Below are positions 22,800 to 32,230 of a stretch of DNA of 64,000 bases, in pieces (position 1 is the stretch's first letter; each line of letters begins with the position of its first letter). Below the pieces are notes generated by a model. It was given only the letters and a program-made list of their open reading frames with translations. It was not told where the DNA came from and did no database searches. Location: the NCBI RefSeq assembly GCF_000350225.1, contig NW_005179221.1, forward strand, positions 1 through 64,000, read 5' to 3'. The position numbers were made by a program, and so were the translations under genes. Origin of the DNA: Chondrus crispus (taxonomy: Eukaryota > Rhodophyta > Florideophyceae > Gigartinales > Gigartinaceae).

Positions 22800-23690
22800 A
22801 TGCTGTCTAGGGGAAGAGGCAATTTGTTGCCAGTGTTGGGGATCGGATGCGTGTGATTGTAGTGCAAAAGCTGCACTGTGATCATCCTGAATAACATCGT
22901 CTTCAAAAACAACGTTGCGTTAACAATCTGGAGAAACAGAGACAATGCGTCTGAAGCTACCCGGAGATGTACCATCCATTAAACTGCCCAATTAGGTAGG
23001 TATACTCAACTTAGAGTCACAAGAGACTGGAAATTGAGTGACGAAAGACAACTTCAGTGACCAAAAGTGATCTCGAAACAGCCTTTATTTGGTTGGCAGA
23101 CGTTTTTGAACAAGTGCTGCTTGAGCAACGATGTTGATCAACGATGTCGATGATGAAGTGCACAGATCTATGAGATATGACGTAGCGGATGAACATGACC
23201 TACGACGGGGGTGTAGTGCCCCCCGTCCACTGACTAACCAACAAGCGTTGTTGATGTTGCTGGGGTTGGGAGGTGAATGGCCCTGGCCTGGAGATCACTA
23301 TACCGGGTTGTGCCCTAAATTATCTACAACTTTGGAGACCCCATAAATAATCTTCAACCGGAGCACACGGTTAGGTTGGAACTGGATAGTTGTGTTCTCC
23401 CTTCTGTTGCTTTCGCGGCAGCCTCCAGCATATTTTATTAGTGACTTTACGCAACAAGAATGAGAAATGATTTGCGTCATGAGAGGAAAACATTACACTG
23501 AAAATTATATTACAGAATTCTACGATGCAGGTCAGCCCAATAATCGTCATATTTCACTCGTGAGTGAAGACCCATGACAAAGTTTTCCGGACAGATGTCT
23601 TCAATTTTCGCGGGAGAGAACGAGCGTCCATGCACTTCGAACCAAAGTTTCTTCGCCTCTCTGTGTCCTCACTATCTCTAATTCTCAAAG
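22800..23690. other. No gene recognised
   Basis: Spacer between the YqaJ-type relic and the Myb-like relic. Short frames only. It may hold the promoter side of the former and a lost end of the latter's Harbinger element. Nothing specific seen. Confidence 0.4.
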
Positions 23691-23696
23691 CTCACC

Positions 23697-25740
23697 ATGG
23701 CCAATGTTGATGATGAGATTGTCCTGGCTTCCAGCAGCGCCGAAATGGATGACCGGAAGGGCCGGAGTCGCAGACACTCGCGATTGCCAGTGCCCGAAGA
23801 CCGGTTCATCGTCCGGGAAGTAGCAGCTGCAGGCGCTCATTTCGACACATATAGAAAGACAAGAGCTCTCTTCGAGAAATCTGCTGACAAGTGCAATGAT
23901 AAACTTCGTCATGGTCTCTGTTCTGTCCTGGAAACAAGTACAAAACCGATACACACGCCTGCCCCTGTCTTTCGATAGAGAAGATGGACTCACACACAAC
24001 CGCTTCCGAATTGGCGGTGGAGAGCTCAGCGAGCTAAACAGTATACTCTCGCAGATGCGTGAGACGCGAGGAGATCTACGTGCGAAGCGCAACGGCGATA
24101 AAGAGATAGTTGCTAGAGAAAAAGAGGCGATGGAGCGCATTGGTCGCGATTTGATGGCGGACGCTATAACAAGAAGCAAACGTATCAAGCGCGACTAAAA
24201 TAGCGCGGAAGAGGAAATCTGGAGCGATTCGGAAGATGTAGTGCACTGGCACGTCGCTCTTTTGACTCAGGACACCTGTCCACATGGCCGCACCCCGGGC
24301 CAGAGCGGGTCATACCTCACGTATATCCGTGCCATTCCCCACGTATACCCGTGTCTCACCACCACGTGTCACGGGTGTCGTGCCACTCTGTTTTTAAGTT
24401 GTTTTTATTATTATTACGACGTCGACTACGATATAGCCGACGTCCGACCCTAAGTAAAAGACGACGAAGCCTTGGGTCCACTTCCAAAGTCTTTGCGTCA
24501 GGAATTGTAGCCTCGCGTTTAGTATTAGCCAACCGCTATACTACGAGAGCTTATCAACTTCTCTCAGATCCCTACCACCTCTACCGCGCGCACCCTCCGG
24601 TTGTAGCATAAACACCCCCAGCGATAGGGTTGTATACACAGTTCGACCGAGACCTTTGACGATCGGGAAGACGGGGGTGAAGCGGGACACCAGCTAACGA
24701 CACCGGGCACCGGGCCCGGGTAGCGTGGTAGAGCGGGACGGGGAGGACGCGGGCACACGCGAGCGGTTCGACGCCTCGACGCCCCGGCGCGGTACTGGGT
24801 GACTATCAGTACCGACGGGCGGAGGCGGAGCCGGCTCGTGGGCATGCCGCGCGCGTCCTCAATCTGCGCTCGGTGCCGCTCTAAGGTAATTAGCGAGCGT
24901 TACCTTAGAATAAACGGGAAGTCGGACCTTGACGGTCTTTGGGTAACAAGTCCGTGCTTGTCCTCCTCCACCGCCGCCGGTCCGCTCCATATTTAATATA
25001 CAAAACAATGTATAACACTACAGTACCGAAGTAATGTAGTGGACTACTGTAGTACAGATCGGACCGTACTGTAATACGGTCAGCCACGATGGCTGACAGT
25101 ACACGTGTGTGCGCGCGCTTCCGTCCCGCGCGGTACACGTGTGCACGCGTGCGCCCTGTACCCGAGAGTTACACGTGGCTACGCGCGGTAGTACTGTAGA
25201 GCATCGGGCTCTATAGTATTGGATCCCGTTCTTGATCTAATCTAACTAAAAAGCCCCAGGGGGGGTTATACTACACCGGTCCCCTACCGTACCGACGCAC
25301 GCGAGCTTCTACCGCTACTACCCCCCTTCTGAGCGTGCCCCCTTTCCTCTTCCTTCCTCTCTATTCCATAGTGCGCATCGCGCCCGGCCCCGGACCGGTT
25401 CGTTTACGCGTGGTCTCTCAAAACCCCCCACGCGCCCCCCAACGTGCGCGCTCTGCTTGAGGGTAATCTCAACCTTCTTCTTCCTCAGGGCACGACTGAA
25501 GACACCCTTCGGTTGAAGACCGAGCGGAGAAACGTTCGGGTGTCTGGAAGACGTGGTGTGCTTGCGGCTTTCGGTGAACATCTCAAAGAGACGGATTTGG
25601 CTCCTGTTGGGCCTGAAAGAGAGCAACTATCCCTGGAGCGGGAGCGCGTTGCTGCAGAATTCATCAACTGAAAAACGGATAGAGACGAGCGAGTCGCGGA
25701 CCGCGACGCAAACAACAAGTTCGAAATCGAAAAGTTGAAG
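23697..25740 (+). pseudogene. Harbinger Myb-like gene, decayed and interrupted
   Basis: Two blocks repeat the order of parts seen in the intact Myb-like gene at 15036-15848. Block 1 (23697-24240) encodes RHSRLPVPEDRFIVREVAAAGAHFDTY, then after a frameshift VLSWKQVQNRYTRLPLSF and the helix ERIGRDLMADAITRSKRIKRD, a TAA stop at 24196-24198 and an acidic run (NSAEEEIWSDSED). Block 2 (about 25490-25740) encodes FGEHLKETDLAPVGPEREQLSLERERVAAEF, a TGA stop, then DRDANNKFEIEKLKVQ, matching the coiled-coil end of the other protein. About 1.2 kb of foreign sequence separates the blocks, including a solo LTR at 24602-25275. No transposase partner is visible nearby. Confidence 0.65.
24602..25275 (-). repeat. 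Solo LTR of the element A family
   Basis: 674 bp running TGTAGCATAAACACCCC to GGGGTTATACTACA. Both ends match, in reverse, the LTRs of element A (31632-32230 and 40123-40721), and the body shares blocks with element B LTRs (GGTAGAGCGGGACGGGG, CGACGCCTCGACGCCCCGG). A perfect 5-bp target duplication CCGGT lies at 24597-24601 and 25276-25280. It sits inside the Myb-like relic. A solo LTR forms when the two LTRs of an element recombine and the interior is lost. About 0.35 kb to the left and 0.17 kb to the right are also foreign to the Myb gene and not assigned. Confidence 0.85.
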
Positions 25741-25795
25741 GTACAGTAATGATAGATGCATTTACGCAGAAGCGCGAGTAAATGCAAATTATGCC

Positions 25796-26148
25796 CTCCT
25801 CTCCCCCTCTCCCATCCCAGTTGGACCTCCCCCACTCCCATTCCAGTTGACACCCCCCTCTCTCATCCCAGGTGGCCCTCCCCTCCCCCGTCCCAGTGGG
25901 CCCTCCCGTTCTCCCATCCCAGTTGGCCCTCTCAATCTCTCCCGTCCCCTTCTCCCATCTTAGTTGGCTGTCCCCCTCTCCCATCCCAATTGAACCTCCC
26001 CCTCACCCATCACAAGTTGCTCTCCCCCTCTCCCACCTCCCCTTCTCCCATCCGTGGTCGTCTTCCCCCTCTCCCACCTCTCCCATCCCAGTTGGTTCTC
26101 CCCCTGTCCCATCCAGGTTGATCTCCCCCTCTCCCATGCCAGTTTTCT
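25796..26148 (+). repeat. CT-rich minisatellite
   Basis: About 14 head-to-tail units of roughly 22-30 bp with consensus near CTCTCCCATCCCAGTTGG and variable CCCC spacers. Open frames across it on both strands are products of the repeat. It abuts the end of the Myb-like relic. Confidence 0.85.
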
Positions 26149-26197
26149 CACCCCCACCTGCGTCCACTGCTTTTGCTCGTCGTCGCCCCGCTCTTGA

Positions 26198-26548
26198 GTG
26201 CGTGGTCTCGTGAACAATTTCACCTTTTGCGTCTTCATAACTGCTGCAGAAGAAATCAACACAGGATATGTAGGTCTCATCTTTCTTTGCCTAGTGCCTA
26301 GAGCTCTGAGTCACGTCGTCCTTTCGCTATATACGGAACGAGTCCCTTATGGCCTGCGAATCACAGAAGTTTTTGAATTATCATCGTCTCAAGCACTAAT
26401 TTCTTTTTCTTGGATCCCGCTGGTACTGCCTGGGATCTATCAGGGTGTCCTCGTCAATTCCCTGTCGTTTGAACGCATGCCATCAGAAGACGAAATCGAA
26501 ACTGCACGCACGGCCGTCGAAACGGAAGAAATAAATAATATACAATAA
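26198..26548 (+). CDS. Hypothetical protein, doubtful
   Basis: A 116-residue frame with hydrophobic stretches at about residues 8-35 (FCVFITAAEEINTGYVGLIFLCLV) and 68-90 (LISFSWIPLVLPGIYQGVLV), and an acidic end (EDEIETARTAVETEEI). It could be a small membrane protein or chance. No family recognised. The following 26549-27026 holds nothing I can name. Confidence 0.2.
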   Translation: MRGLVNNFTFCVFITAAEEINTGYVGLIFLCLVPRALSHVVLSLYTERVPYGLRITEVFELSSSQALISFSWIPLVLPGIYQGVLVNSLSFERMPSEDEIETARTAVETEEINNIQ

Positions 26549-27026
26549 AGAGAGATTTTCCGTACGCTCTTGAAGACCTACATGATTCCACTTGCTGTCG
26601 TTTACTTCTCAGAGTAAAAAATTGACGAGTACTTGGCACTCTAACTACATTCAGAAATAATAAGGAGAACGAAGTGAAAAGGATTTATTCTCAAGTACAA
26701 CTCACATATCATATCACAGTGTTTTTTAAATGAGTTCTATATATGTGGTCAAAGTCCACGCCACCTAGGTGTTGCCGCTACTGCAACTGCTCAATCTCGT
26801 GGTATTGGTGTTTGGCTCCAGGTTCGTGTTGATTCCCTCAGTCACGGTTGCTTCCTAGTGGTCTATTGAGAAGGGCTTCTCCGGGGACTCACATACGTGA
26901 ATGCCCTTTACATAATAAAGACTGAAACACCGGCACACTTCAACTAGTGGGCTTTAGGAACAGCAAAACAAGAGAGCCAGTTGGGAGCTCATTGGCAGCA
27001 ATAGTTGATATTTAGTTAAAGAGCGG

Positions 27027-27043
27027 TATCTCCTAAACTGTAA
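27027..27043 (+). repeat. piggyBac terminal inverted repeat, left
   Basis: Pairs with 55741-55757 at 16 of 17 positions. It lies 29 bp outside the Mutator-like insertion, whose target site is in the subterminal region of this element. Confidence 0.7.
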
Positions 27044-27072
27044 CATTTTCGCCCCAGCAGTGGGCAAATACA

Positions 27073-27245
27073 GGGTCAGTCACATTCTACAAGTGATAGA
27101 TCATGTATGATAGTGGATGGCTGTGAATGACTGGTCCCACATCTACAGACCAATCAAATCATTTCGTCCCACATCTACATCTCGACCAATTAAAACGATT
27201 GGTCCCACATGCTTACATCATTAATGTAATGTTTGGCCCAGTAAA
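27073..27245 (+). repeat. Mutator-like TIR, left
   Basis: 173 bp, inverse of 30597-30769. It contains three nearby GG(T/A)CC(C)ACAT blocks such as TGGTCCCACATCTACA and TTCGTCCCACATCTACA, which look like an internal repeat and possible transposase-binding sites. Confidence 0.92.
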
Positions 27246-27557
27246 CTCCTCAAACCGAGCACACACTCGCGAACAGACCTATGAACCATTCCCGCCTTCC
27301 CGGCCGCCGCCGTTGTCTCCAAAAGCAACTGTTCCGACCATCTCTATCTGCCTCTTTCGCCATCCGACCATCCCCACCTGCTGCTTTTGCCACAGCCCGG
27401 ATCCCTGCAGCACCAGACACACTCTTCGCCGCATCCTTCTCGATGGCCGCATAATCCCCGTCTCCCTTCTTGCCGTCGCCCCCAGTCTTAACCGTGCGCC
27501 CCTCGTAACGCATGCGCCCGCCCGTCCGCCCACGTCCACTGCTCTTCCTCGTCCGCG

Positions 27558-27866
27558 ATGTCGGGGAACCAGCAGGAGCCGCGCGACGTCGTCCTCAGCG
27601 CCCATATCCAGTCGTTCCGCGACGTCGTCTGCGCAACCTACCACATCGCAGCCATCTCGCCTAGCCCGCTCGGCTTCGGCCTGTACGCCGTCCCGACTGA
27701 CCACCCGCAGCAGCCGAAGAGACCGCTACCGATGCTCTACGTCTCCTCCGCCGTCGCCCGAGGCAGCGCCCCGGCTGCGGGCCTGCAACATTTTTTTCCG
27801 TCGCGCACAGGTGAAGCTAATGTTGACAAAACGGTCGACGATACAGATCGATTTCTTCCACCGTAA
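27558..27866 (+). CDS. Unknown frame in the Mutator-like cargo
   Basis: 102 residues starting MSGNQQEPRDVVLSAHIQSF; the first 60 residues look protein-like (RDVVCATYHIAAISPSPLGFGLYAVP), the rest runs into the 80-bp direct repeat. It may be a captured exon. No family recognised. Confidence 0.25.
   Translation: MSGNQQEPRDVVLSAHIQSFRDVVCATYHIAAISPSPLGFGLYAVPTDHPQQPKRPLPMLYVSSAVARGSAPAAGLQHFFPSRTGEANVDKTVDDTDRFLPP
27733..27812 (+). repeat. Direct repeat copy 1 in the Mutator-like cargo
   Basis: 80 bp from TGCTCTACGTCTCCTCC to TCGCGCACAGGT, repeated at 28145-28225 with a few differences. The two copies bracket the membrane-protein fragment. Confidence 0.9.
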
Positions 27867-28204
27867 GGATCGCGAGGCTTGGTGTCAACGGCAAGAGGTG
27901 ATGTAGCATGGACTGCGACATCCCTTGGTACTTGTCCTCCACTTGATGAGGGAACATTGCGCTCCTCGACCCTTTCATCCATGTCCCACTTGTTTCCATT
28001 TACGTTTCCAGGGTGACTGTACAGTCTTGCTCCACTGACCGCAGTCCATAGAACCCAGTGCTTTCCCAGCAGGAACGCTACACACACGATGAGGATACAG
28101 AGCAACATGTCGGGCTTCAGAACGGAGGAATTAAAGTCCTGCCGTTGCTCTACGTCTCCTCCGCCGTCGCCCGCGACGACACCCCGGCTGCGGGCCTGCA
28201 ACAT
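27737..28204 (-). CDS. Possible captured type II membrane-protein fragment
   Basis: A 155-residue frame. The part from about residue 31 reads KPDMLLCILIVCVAFLLG, a single membrane anchor after a short polar start, followed by a polar stem (WDMDERVEERNVPSSSGGQVP). This is the N-terminal layout of Golgi type II enzymes such as sulfotransferases, without any catalytic domain. Its borders fall in an 80-bp direct repeat on each side. I read it as a gene fragment carried by the Mutator-like element; it may not be expressed. Confidence 0.3.
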   Translation of the reverse strand: MLQARSRGVVAGDGGGDVEQRQDFNSSVLKPDMLLCILIVCVAFLLGKHWVLWTAVSGARLYSHPGNVNGNKWDMDERVEERNVPSSSGGQVPRDVAVHATSPLAVDTKPRDPYGGRNRSVSSTVLSTLASPVRDGKKCCRPAAGALPRATAEET

Positions 28205-28225
28205 TTTTTGCCGTCGCGCACAGGT
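28145..28225 (+). repeat. Direct repeat copy 2 in the Mutator-like cargo
   Basis: 81 bp partner of 27733-27812. The pair is too long for a target duplication and suggests stepwise capture or unequal exchange. Confidence 0.9.
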
Positions 28226-28436
28226 TGCGAGAGATGTTGCTTTGGTAAATGTTGAGATTCATGGGAGGATTATTTTGCTCATCATCAACCTGCCTTCGTC
28301 AACACAAACACTCACCGAAACGAAACGAAACCATCCTCCAAACCCACTACAGAGTATACCAGCCCCTCTCACACATCCGCATACTGTATCCAAAAACAAC
28401 CCAGAAACCACCTTCAACCCACATCCGCCGCACACT

Positions 28437-28957
28437 CTCGACGCGCTGGAGGGACACAGGAACCGGGTTTGCTCTGTCGCGTGGTCTCGGGACGGCAGTC
28501 GTATCGCCTCTGGAGGGCTTGACGGGACGGTTCGAATCTGAAACGCAGAGACGGGCGATGCCGTTGGCGACGTGCTGGAAGGACGCAGGGGTTCGGTTCG
28601 ATGTGTTGCGTGGTCTCGGGACGGCAGTCGTCTCGCGTCTGGAGGAGCTGACGACACGGTCCGAATCTGGAACGCGGAGACAGGCGATGCCGTTGGCGAC
28701 GCGCCGGAGGGACGTGAGGGCTGGGTTAGCTGTGTTGCATGGTCTCGGGACGGCAGTCGTGTCGCTTCTGGAGGAGCTGACAACACGGTCCGAATTTGGA
28801 ACGCGGAAACAGGCGATGCCGTTGGCGACGCGCTGGAGGGCTGGGTTCAGTTAACTGTGTTGCGTGGTCTCGGGACGGCAATCGTGTCGCTTCTGGAGGA
28901 GATGATGGGACGGTTCTAATCTGGAACGCGGAGACGGGCGATGCCGTCCCGTTCCTA
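28437..28957 (+). pseudogene. WD40 repeat gene fragment, broken
   Basis: Four tandem WD40 units with a period of 126 bp (42 residues), of the form VAWSRDGSRVASG-GADNTVRIWNAETGDAVGDALEG. Units start at about 28447, 28573, 28699 and 28825. Unit 1 has TGA in place of the Trp codon of RIWNAETG (28539-28541), and unit 4 is in another frame after a shift near 28830. A full WD40 propeller needs about seven units, so this is a piece of a host beta-propeller gene carried by the Mutator-like element. The high similarity between units points to recent internal duplication. Confidence 0.75.
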
Positions 28958-28985
28958 AACTACACTAGCAAAACATCGTCCACAC

Positions 28986-30320
28986 TCACTCACGCGCTCG
29001 CTCATCATCAGCCAAGCGGAGGAACACGTGCAAAAGCACCCACCGCCGCTGTAGGGCATTTTCGACGCTGCTACAAGACAATACAGTACTGTACAATACA
29101 AAAAGTTGTATCTCTGCTTCCGACGCTGGATGATCAATGTTCAACGCGGAGCGGTATTGAGGACGGAGAGATGATCCGATGGTAGGAACAGAACTGATCT
29201 GTGAATGTAGCGCAGAGCTATATTGAGTATGCGCTGGTTTGAAACCTTTGGCATCGATTTTGGGTGGGTAGCAAGTGGCGTAGCTGTCGGTATGGGATGT
29301 TAGGCATGGTTTGTCGGGTGCTTGCTTGCACTGTAGGTCGGACAACGGAGGTGAGTCGATGACGATAACGTCATTTTCCTTGATAACACTTTGGCGGAGA
29401 CGTGTTGGCGCACTGTTTGAAATATATTTCCATTGGTTGAGCTCGATCGCGGTGCGTGTGGAGTTTGTGGGGCATGACTGCATGACATCTCGAACACCAG
29501 CAAACGCAGCGACACAACATGAGCGAGGATACTTTTCCGTAATTTTCCGTCCACTGTATCGGGAGTAGTCCTCAGCAGGCAATATACCGCGAGAAACAGC
29601 AAGTTTTGCCACTGCTGCTATAACATAAAAGCCACATCTGAAAGAATCCCTTTGCCCTTGAAACCGTATAGTCCCTTGAAGAATGTAGTTTGAACTTTGA
29701 ATCGCCCAAGTTGACGCTGGATAGCACAACTGGAGACATTTTTTCACCAGATCTAGACAGTTTCCACCAAATTCACCGCTTGGAAAGGGAGTCCACCCAA
29801 GCGAATCCCCGAAGTATATATTTCCTGAAACAGGATGTCGCGCTGCGCTGTCACTCTCCATGACTGCATCGATAACTATCATACCCCAATGGCCTTTCTT
29901 GCATATGGGAATAATGATTAATGAGCACTCGCCTGCAGTAGCGTGAAAGTTTTGACGAAAGTATCTCATGATCCGCTCGAGAGCCTCTGAAACGCTTTGA
30001 TGCCGAAAGTTTCCTAGTAAAGCACCAAAATTGCAATGTGCTAGCGATATGTGGGGAGGTAGAGTGAGGACAGATAAGCCGTAATAGACAAACATACTCT
30101 CAGACATGTGACCTTCCCATATGTAATGAAACCAATAATCCTTTGGTCGACGCTCATAATCAGAAACGACGGCGTGTAAGAATTGTCGCATGACTATTTC
30201 GTCGCTTTTTTGTGTGAAGCAACCGAGTTCTTTGCATCGTTGAACGATACCATCTATGCGTAATTTTCGTGATACCCACGGCGGGAGGCATTTGGAAACT
30301 GGGACACATGGTGGATGCAT
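28986..30320 (-). CDS. Ulp1/SENP-type cysteine protease (C48) on a Mutator-like element
   Basis: 444 open residues. The core is the Ulp1 fold: YWFHYIWEGHMSESMFVYYG (about residues 62-81), the strand IIIPICKKGHWGMIVID with catalytic His144 and adjacent Trp145, GNIYFGDSLG with Asp172, and QGQRDSFRCGFYV with Gln223 six residues before Cys229. All four catalytic positions are present. Ulp1/SENP proteases process SUMO or related modifiers. The last 130 residues are polar and low in complexity, ending in a different-looking stretch that overlaps the WD40-side cargo antisense. Ulp1-like domains are known passengers of Mutator-like elements in plants; their role there is unclear. The frame appears intact, so it may be expressed. 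Confidence 0.85.
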   Translation of the reverse strand: MHPPCVPVSKCLPPWVSRKLRIDGIVQRCKELGCFTQKSDEIVMRQFLHAVVSDYERRPKDYWFHYIWEGHMSESMFVYYGLSVLTLPPHISLAHCNFGALLGNFRHQSVSEALERIMRYFRQNFHATAGECSLIIIPICKKGHWGMIVIDAVMESDSAARHPVSGNIYFGDSLGWTPFPSGEFGGNCLDLVKKCLQLCYPASTWAIQSSNYILQGTIRFQGQRDSFRCGFYVIAAVAKLAVSRGILPAEDYSRYSGRKITEKYPRSCCVAAFAGVRDVMQSCPTNSTRTAIELNQWKYISNSAPTRLRQSVIKENDVIVIDSPPLSDLQCKQAPDKPCLTSHTDSYATCYPPKIDAKGFKPAHTQYSSALHSQISSVPTIGSSLRPQYRSALNIDHPASEAEIQLFVLYSTVLSCSSVENALQRRWVLLHVFLRLADDERARE

Positions 30321-30596
30321 GATGTGGGAAGTCGTTGAGGAGAGGACGGAGTGGTCAAGGTTATGAACGTGGACAGTTAGATGAGGAAATCTGAGAAACG
30401 CTGGTTAACATTGTCGGTGAAGTATGGAGTGTGAAGGGGATGTGCATCGGAAGTGGGGTTCGTCCTATCCCCTTTGTCTTAAAGATTTGTCACTTTGGCG
30501 GGAATCCTGCCCATTCGAAAATACAAATATTTGCCCGCGCAGTTCACTTGCCTGGCACAAAATGCGATGACAGCAAGGACCGTCGCATAAATGAAA

Positions 30597-30769
30597 TTTA
30601 CTGGGCCAAACATTACATTAATGATGTAAGCATGTGGGACCAATCGTTTTAATTGGTCGAGATGTAGATGTGGGACGAAACGATTTGATTGGTCTGTAGA
30701 TGTGGGACCAGTCATTCACAGCCATCCACTATCATACATGATCTACCACTTGTAGAATGTGACTGACCC
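30597..30769 (-). repeat. Mutator-like TIR, right
   Basis: 173 bp, inverse of 27073-27245 with about two differences. The 9-bp target duplication copy follows at 30770-30778. Confidence 0.92.
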
Positions 30770-30959
30770 GCAAATACAATTGCAGATGTGGCCCAACAAT
30801 TTTCTTTCAAATGCAATGATTTATCATAAGATGTCCTTCGATTGGATTTGTGTTGAAACTTTTCCAAAATTCAGCCAAAAGCATTGCTCATTATCTAAAA
30901 CTAATTCCATAAATGGGCTTTTTGGACGAAGTTACCCTAATGACACCGTTTTTGACATA

Positions 30960-31631
30960 CTATGACGTGATGTACTCTTCATGCAACTCTTTGAAACAGT
31001 TTCTACGCTCATCGATGCACAAAAACAAACCACATGCCCCGCATTTCGACGGTGTCTTTCTCCCTTGCTGTTCAGCGGCACCATCTTTATCCTTCAGCCT
31101 GCAATTGAAACAATCTCGCCGCCTCTTGCTCCCCACCCTGAGTGGGTAATGCGGATTATGGACCACTAAACCGAGCCCCTCCCTGGCATTTCTGCTGCAA
31201 ACATAACCCCCCGCCTCGGCACAGCCTGCCGCTCGAACATTATTCAGAGGTACATTACTGGCGCCTCCTTGCGACCTTCTGGCCACCTGGCGCTCACCAC
31301 TGGTACCCTCCACCACCAGAGACCATGCAAGCTCCCGCACAAATGTTTTATGTTGATTACACCAGCCCCGGTCCAGTTCAGAAATAATCCGGTACGCGTC
31401 TGTGCACGCGGTGTCCAATACCCAGAAAGGAACTGCCATCCAAAATCGCCTAGATGGCAAGGGCGAAGTTTACACAGCACGTAACTGGTTAGCTATGTCC
31501 ACACCCCCCATGTTAAAGTTGTAGTCATCAATGACACAGGGGATGTGCAGCCGCTCCGTAGCATTACTACCAAATACGCGGTGAACACGTGGTCCGTTTG
31601 TAGATGTGAGGCGGGGTCTCTTTCGCAAGCG
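30960..31631 (-). pseudogene. piggyBac transposase, C-terminal block
   Basis: Reads from the element A junction: RLRKRPRLTS, then the conserved CVIDDYNFNMGGVDIANQLRA, which holds the third catalytic Asp of piggyBac transposases, an in-frame TAA at 31470-31472, and PSRRFWMAVPFWVLDTACTDAYRI. The end (CFNCRLKDKDG, CGACGLFLCIDERRNCF) is the Cys-rich zinc domain that closes piggyBac proteins and binds element ends. The stop at 30960 leaves about 180 bp to the Mutator-like insertion. Confidence 0.85.
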
Positions 31632-32230
31632 TATAGTATAACCCCCTGGGACGAGATTTAGATTAGATCAGTTACTGTAGAGCCCGAGCTCTACAGCACG
31701 ACGCGCACGCGCGGGCGTTCTGTCAGCACCGAATGCTGACAGCCCTGCAGTACGCGCGACCCGCACTCACTACTGTAGCCGACTACAGTAGCACTACAGT
31801 CCAGTACGTACCGTACTGTAGTATGATAGGATTAACTTGTACATTAAATACGGGAGCGACCGACGGCGGTGTGGGAGGACAAGCACGAGCTTGTCCAGAA
31901 CCCACGCCTCTGGTCAAGCTCGCCCCGCTTATTATAGAACGGGTTCCCACTAGCCCGTATCTAGTTAGGAGCCGAGTGGGCAGGGAACGCCCGAGCATGC
32001 GAGCGAGCCTAGATCCGCCTCCGGCCGTCAGCGCAGGTACGTCACCCAGCGCTGCGCCGGGGCGTCGAGGCGTACATCGGCCTGCGCGTGCGCGCGTCCC
32101 CGACCGTATCCACTGTACCACTGCTACCCGGGCTCGCCCGGTTCCGTTAGCTGTGGTTGCTTCCCTTCTCCGATCAGGGTCTAGCAGGACTGTGCATACA
32201 CCCCCTCGACGTTGTGGTGTTTATGCTACA
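31632..32230 (+). repeat. A 5' LTR
   Basis: 599 bp ending TTTATGCTACA. It contains a row of perfect stem-loops: 31675-31696 (9-bp stem, loop CCGA), 31720-31742 (9, CCGAA), 31770-31791 (9, CCGA), 31877-31896 (8, ACGA). The last 8 bases include the ATG from which the gag frame runs into the interior. Confidence 0.92.

Larger units (their letters stand above)
27073..30769. mobile_element. Mutator-like element carrying Ulp1 protease and captured gene pieces
   Basis: 3,697 bp bounded by 173-bp terminal inverted repeats (27073-27245 and 30597-30769) that begin GGGTCAGTCACATTC and differ at about two positions. A perfect 9-bp target duplication GCAAATACA flanks it at 27064-27072 and 30770-30778. 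Long inverted repeats with a 9-bp duplication are the hallmark of Mutator-like elements. The cargo is a proline/arginine-rich frame, a membrane-protein fragment, a broken WD40 array on the plus strand and an open Ulp1-type peptidase on the minus strand. No MURA-type transposase is visible, so it probably moves with a transposase supplied in trans, like Pack-MULEs. The repeats indicate a recent insertion into the piggyBac end. Confidence 0.88.

Noticed and set aside
25485-26280. Frames on both strands across the CT-rich minisatellite
   Set aside because: Pro/Ser/Leu or Gly/Trp/Glu repeats are direct products of the tandem repeat.
27737-28204. A complete sulfotransferase or other Golgi enzyme in the Mutator-like element
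   Set aside because: Only a membrane anchor and stem are visible; no catalytic motif occurs in the element.
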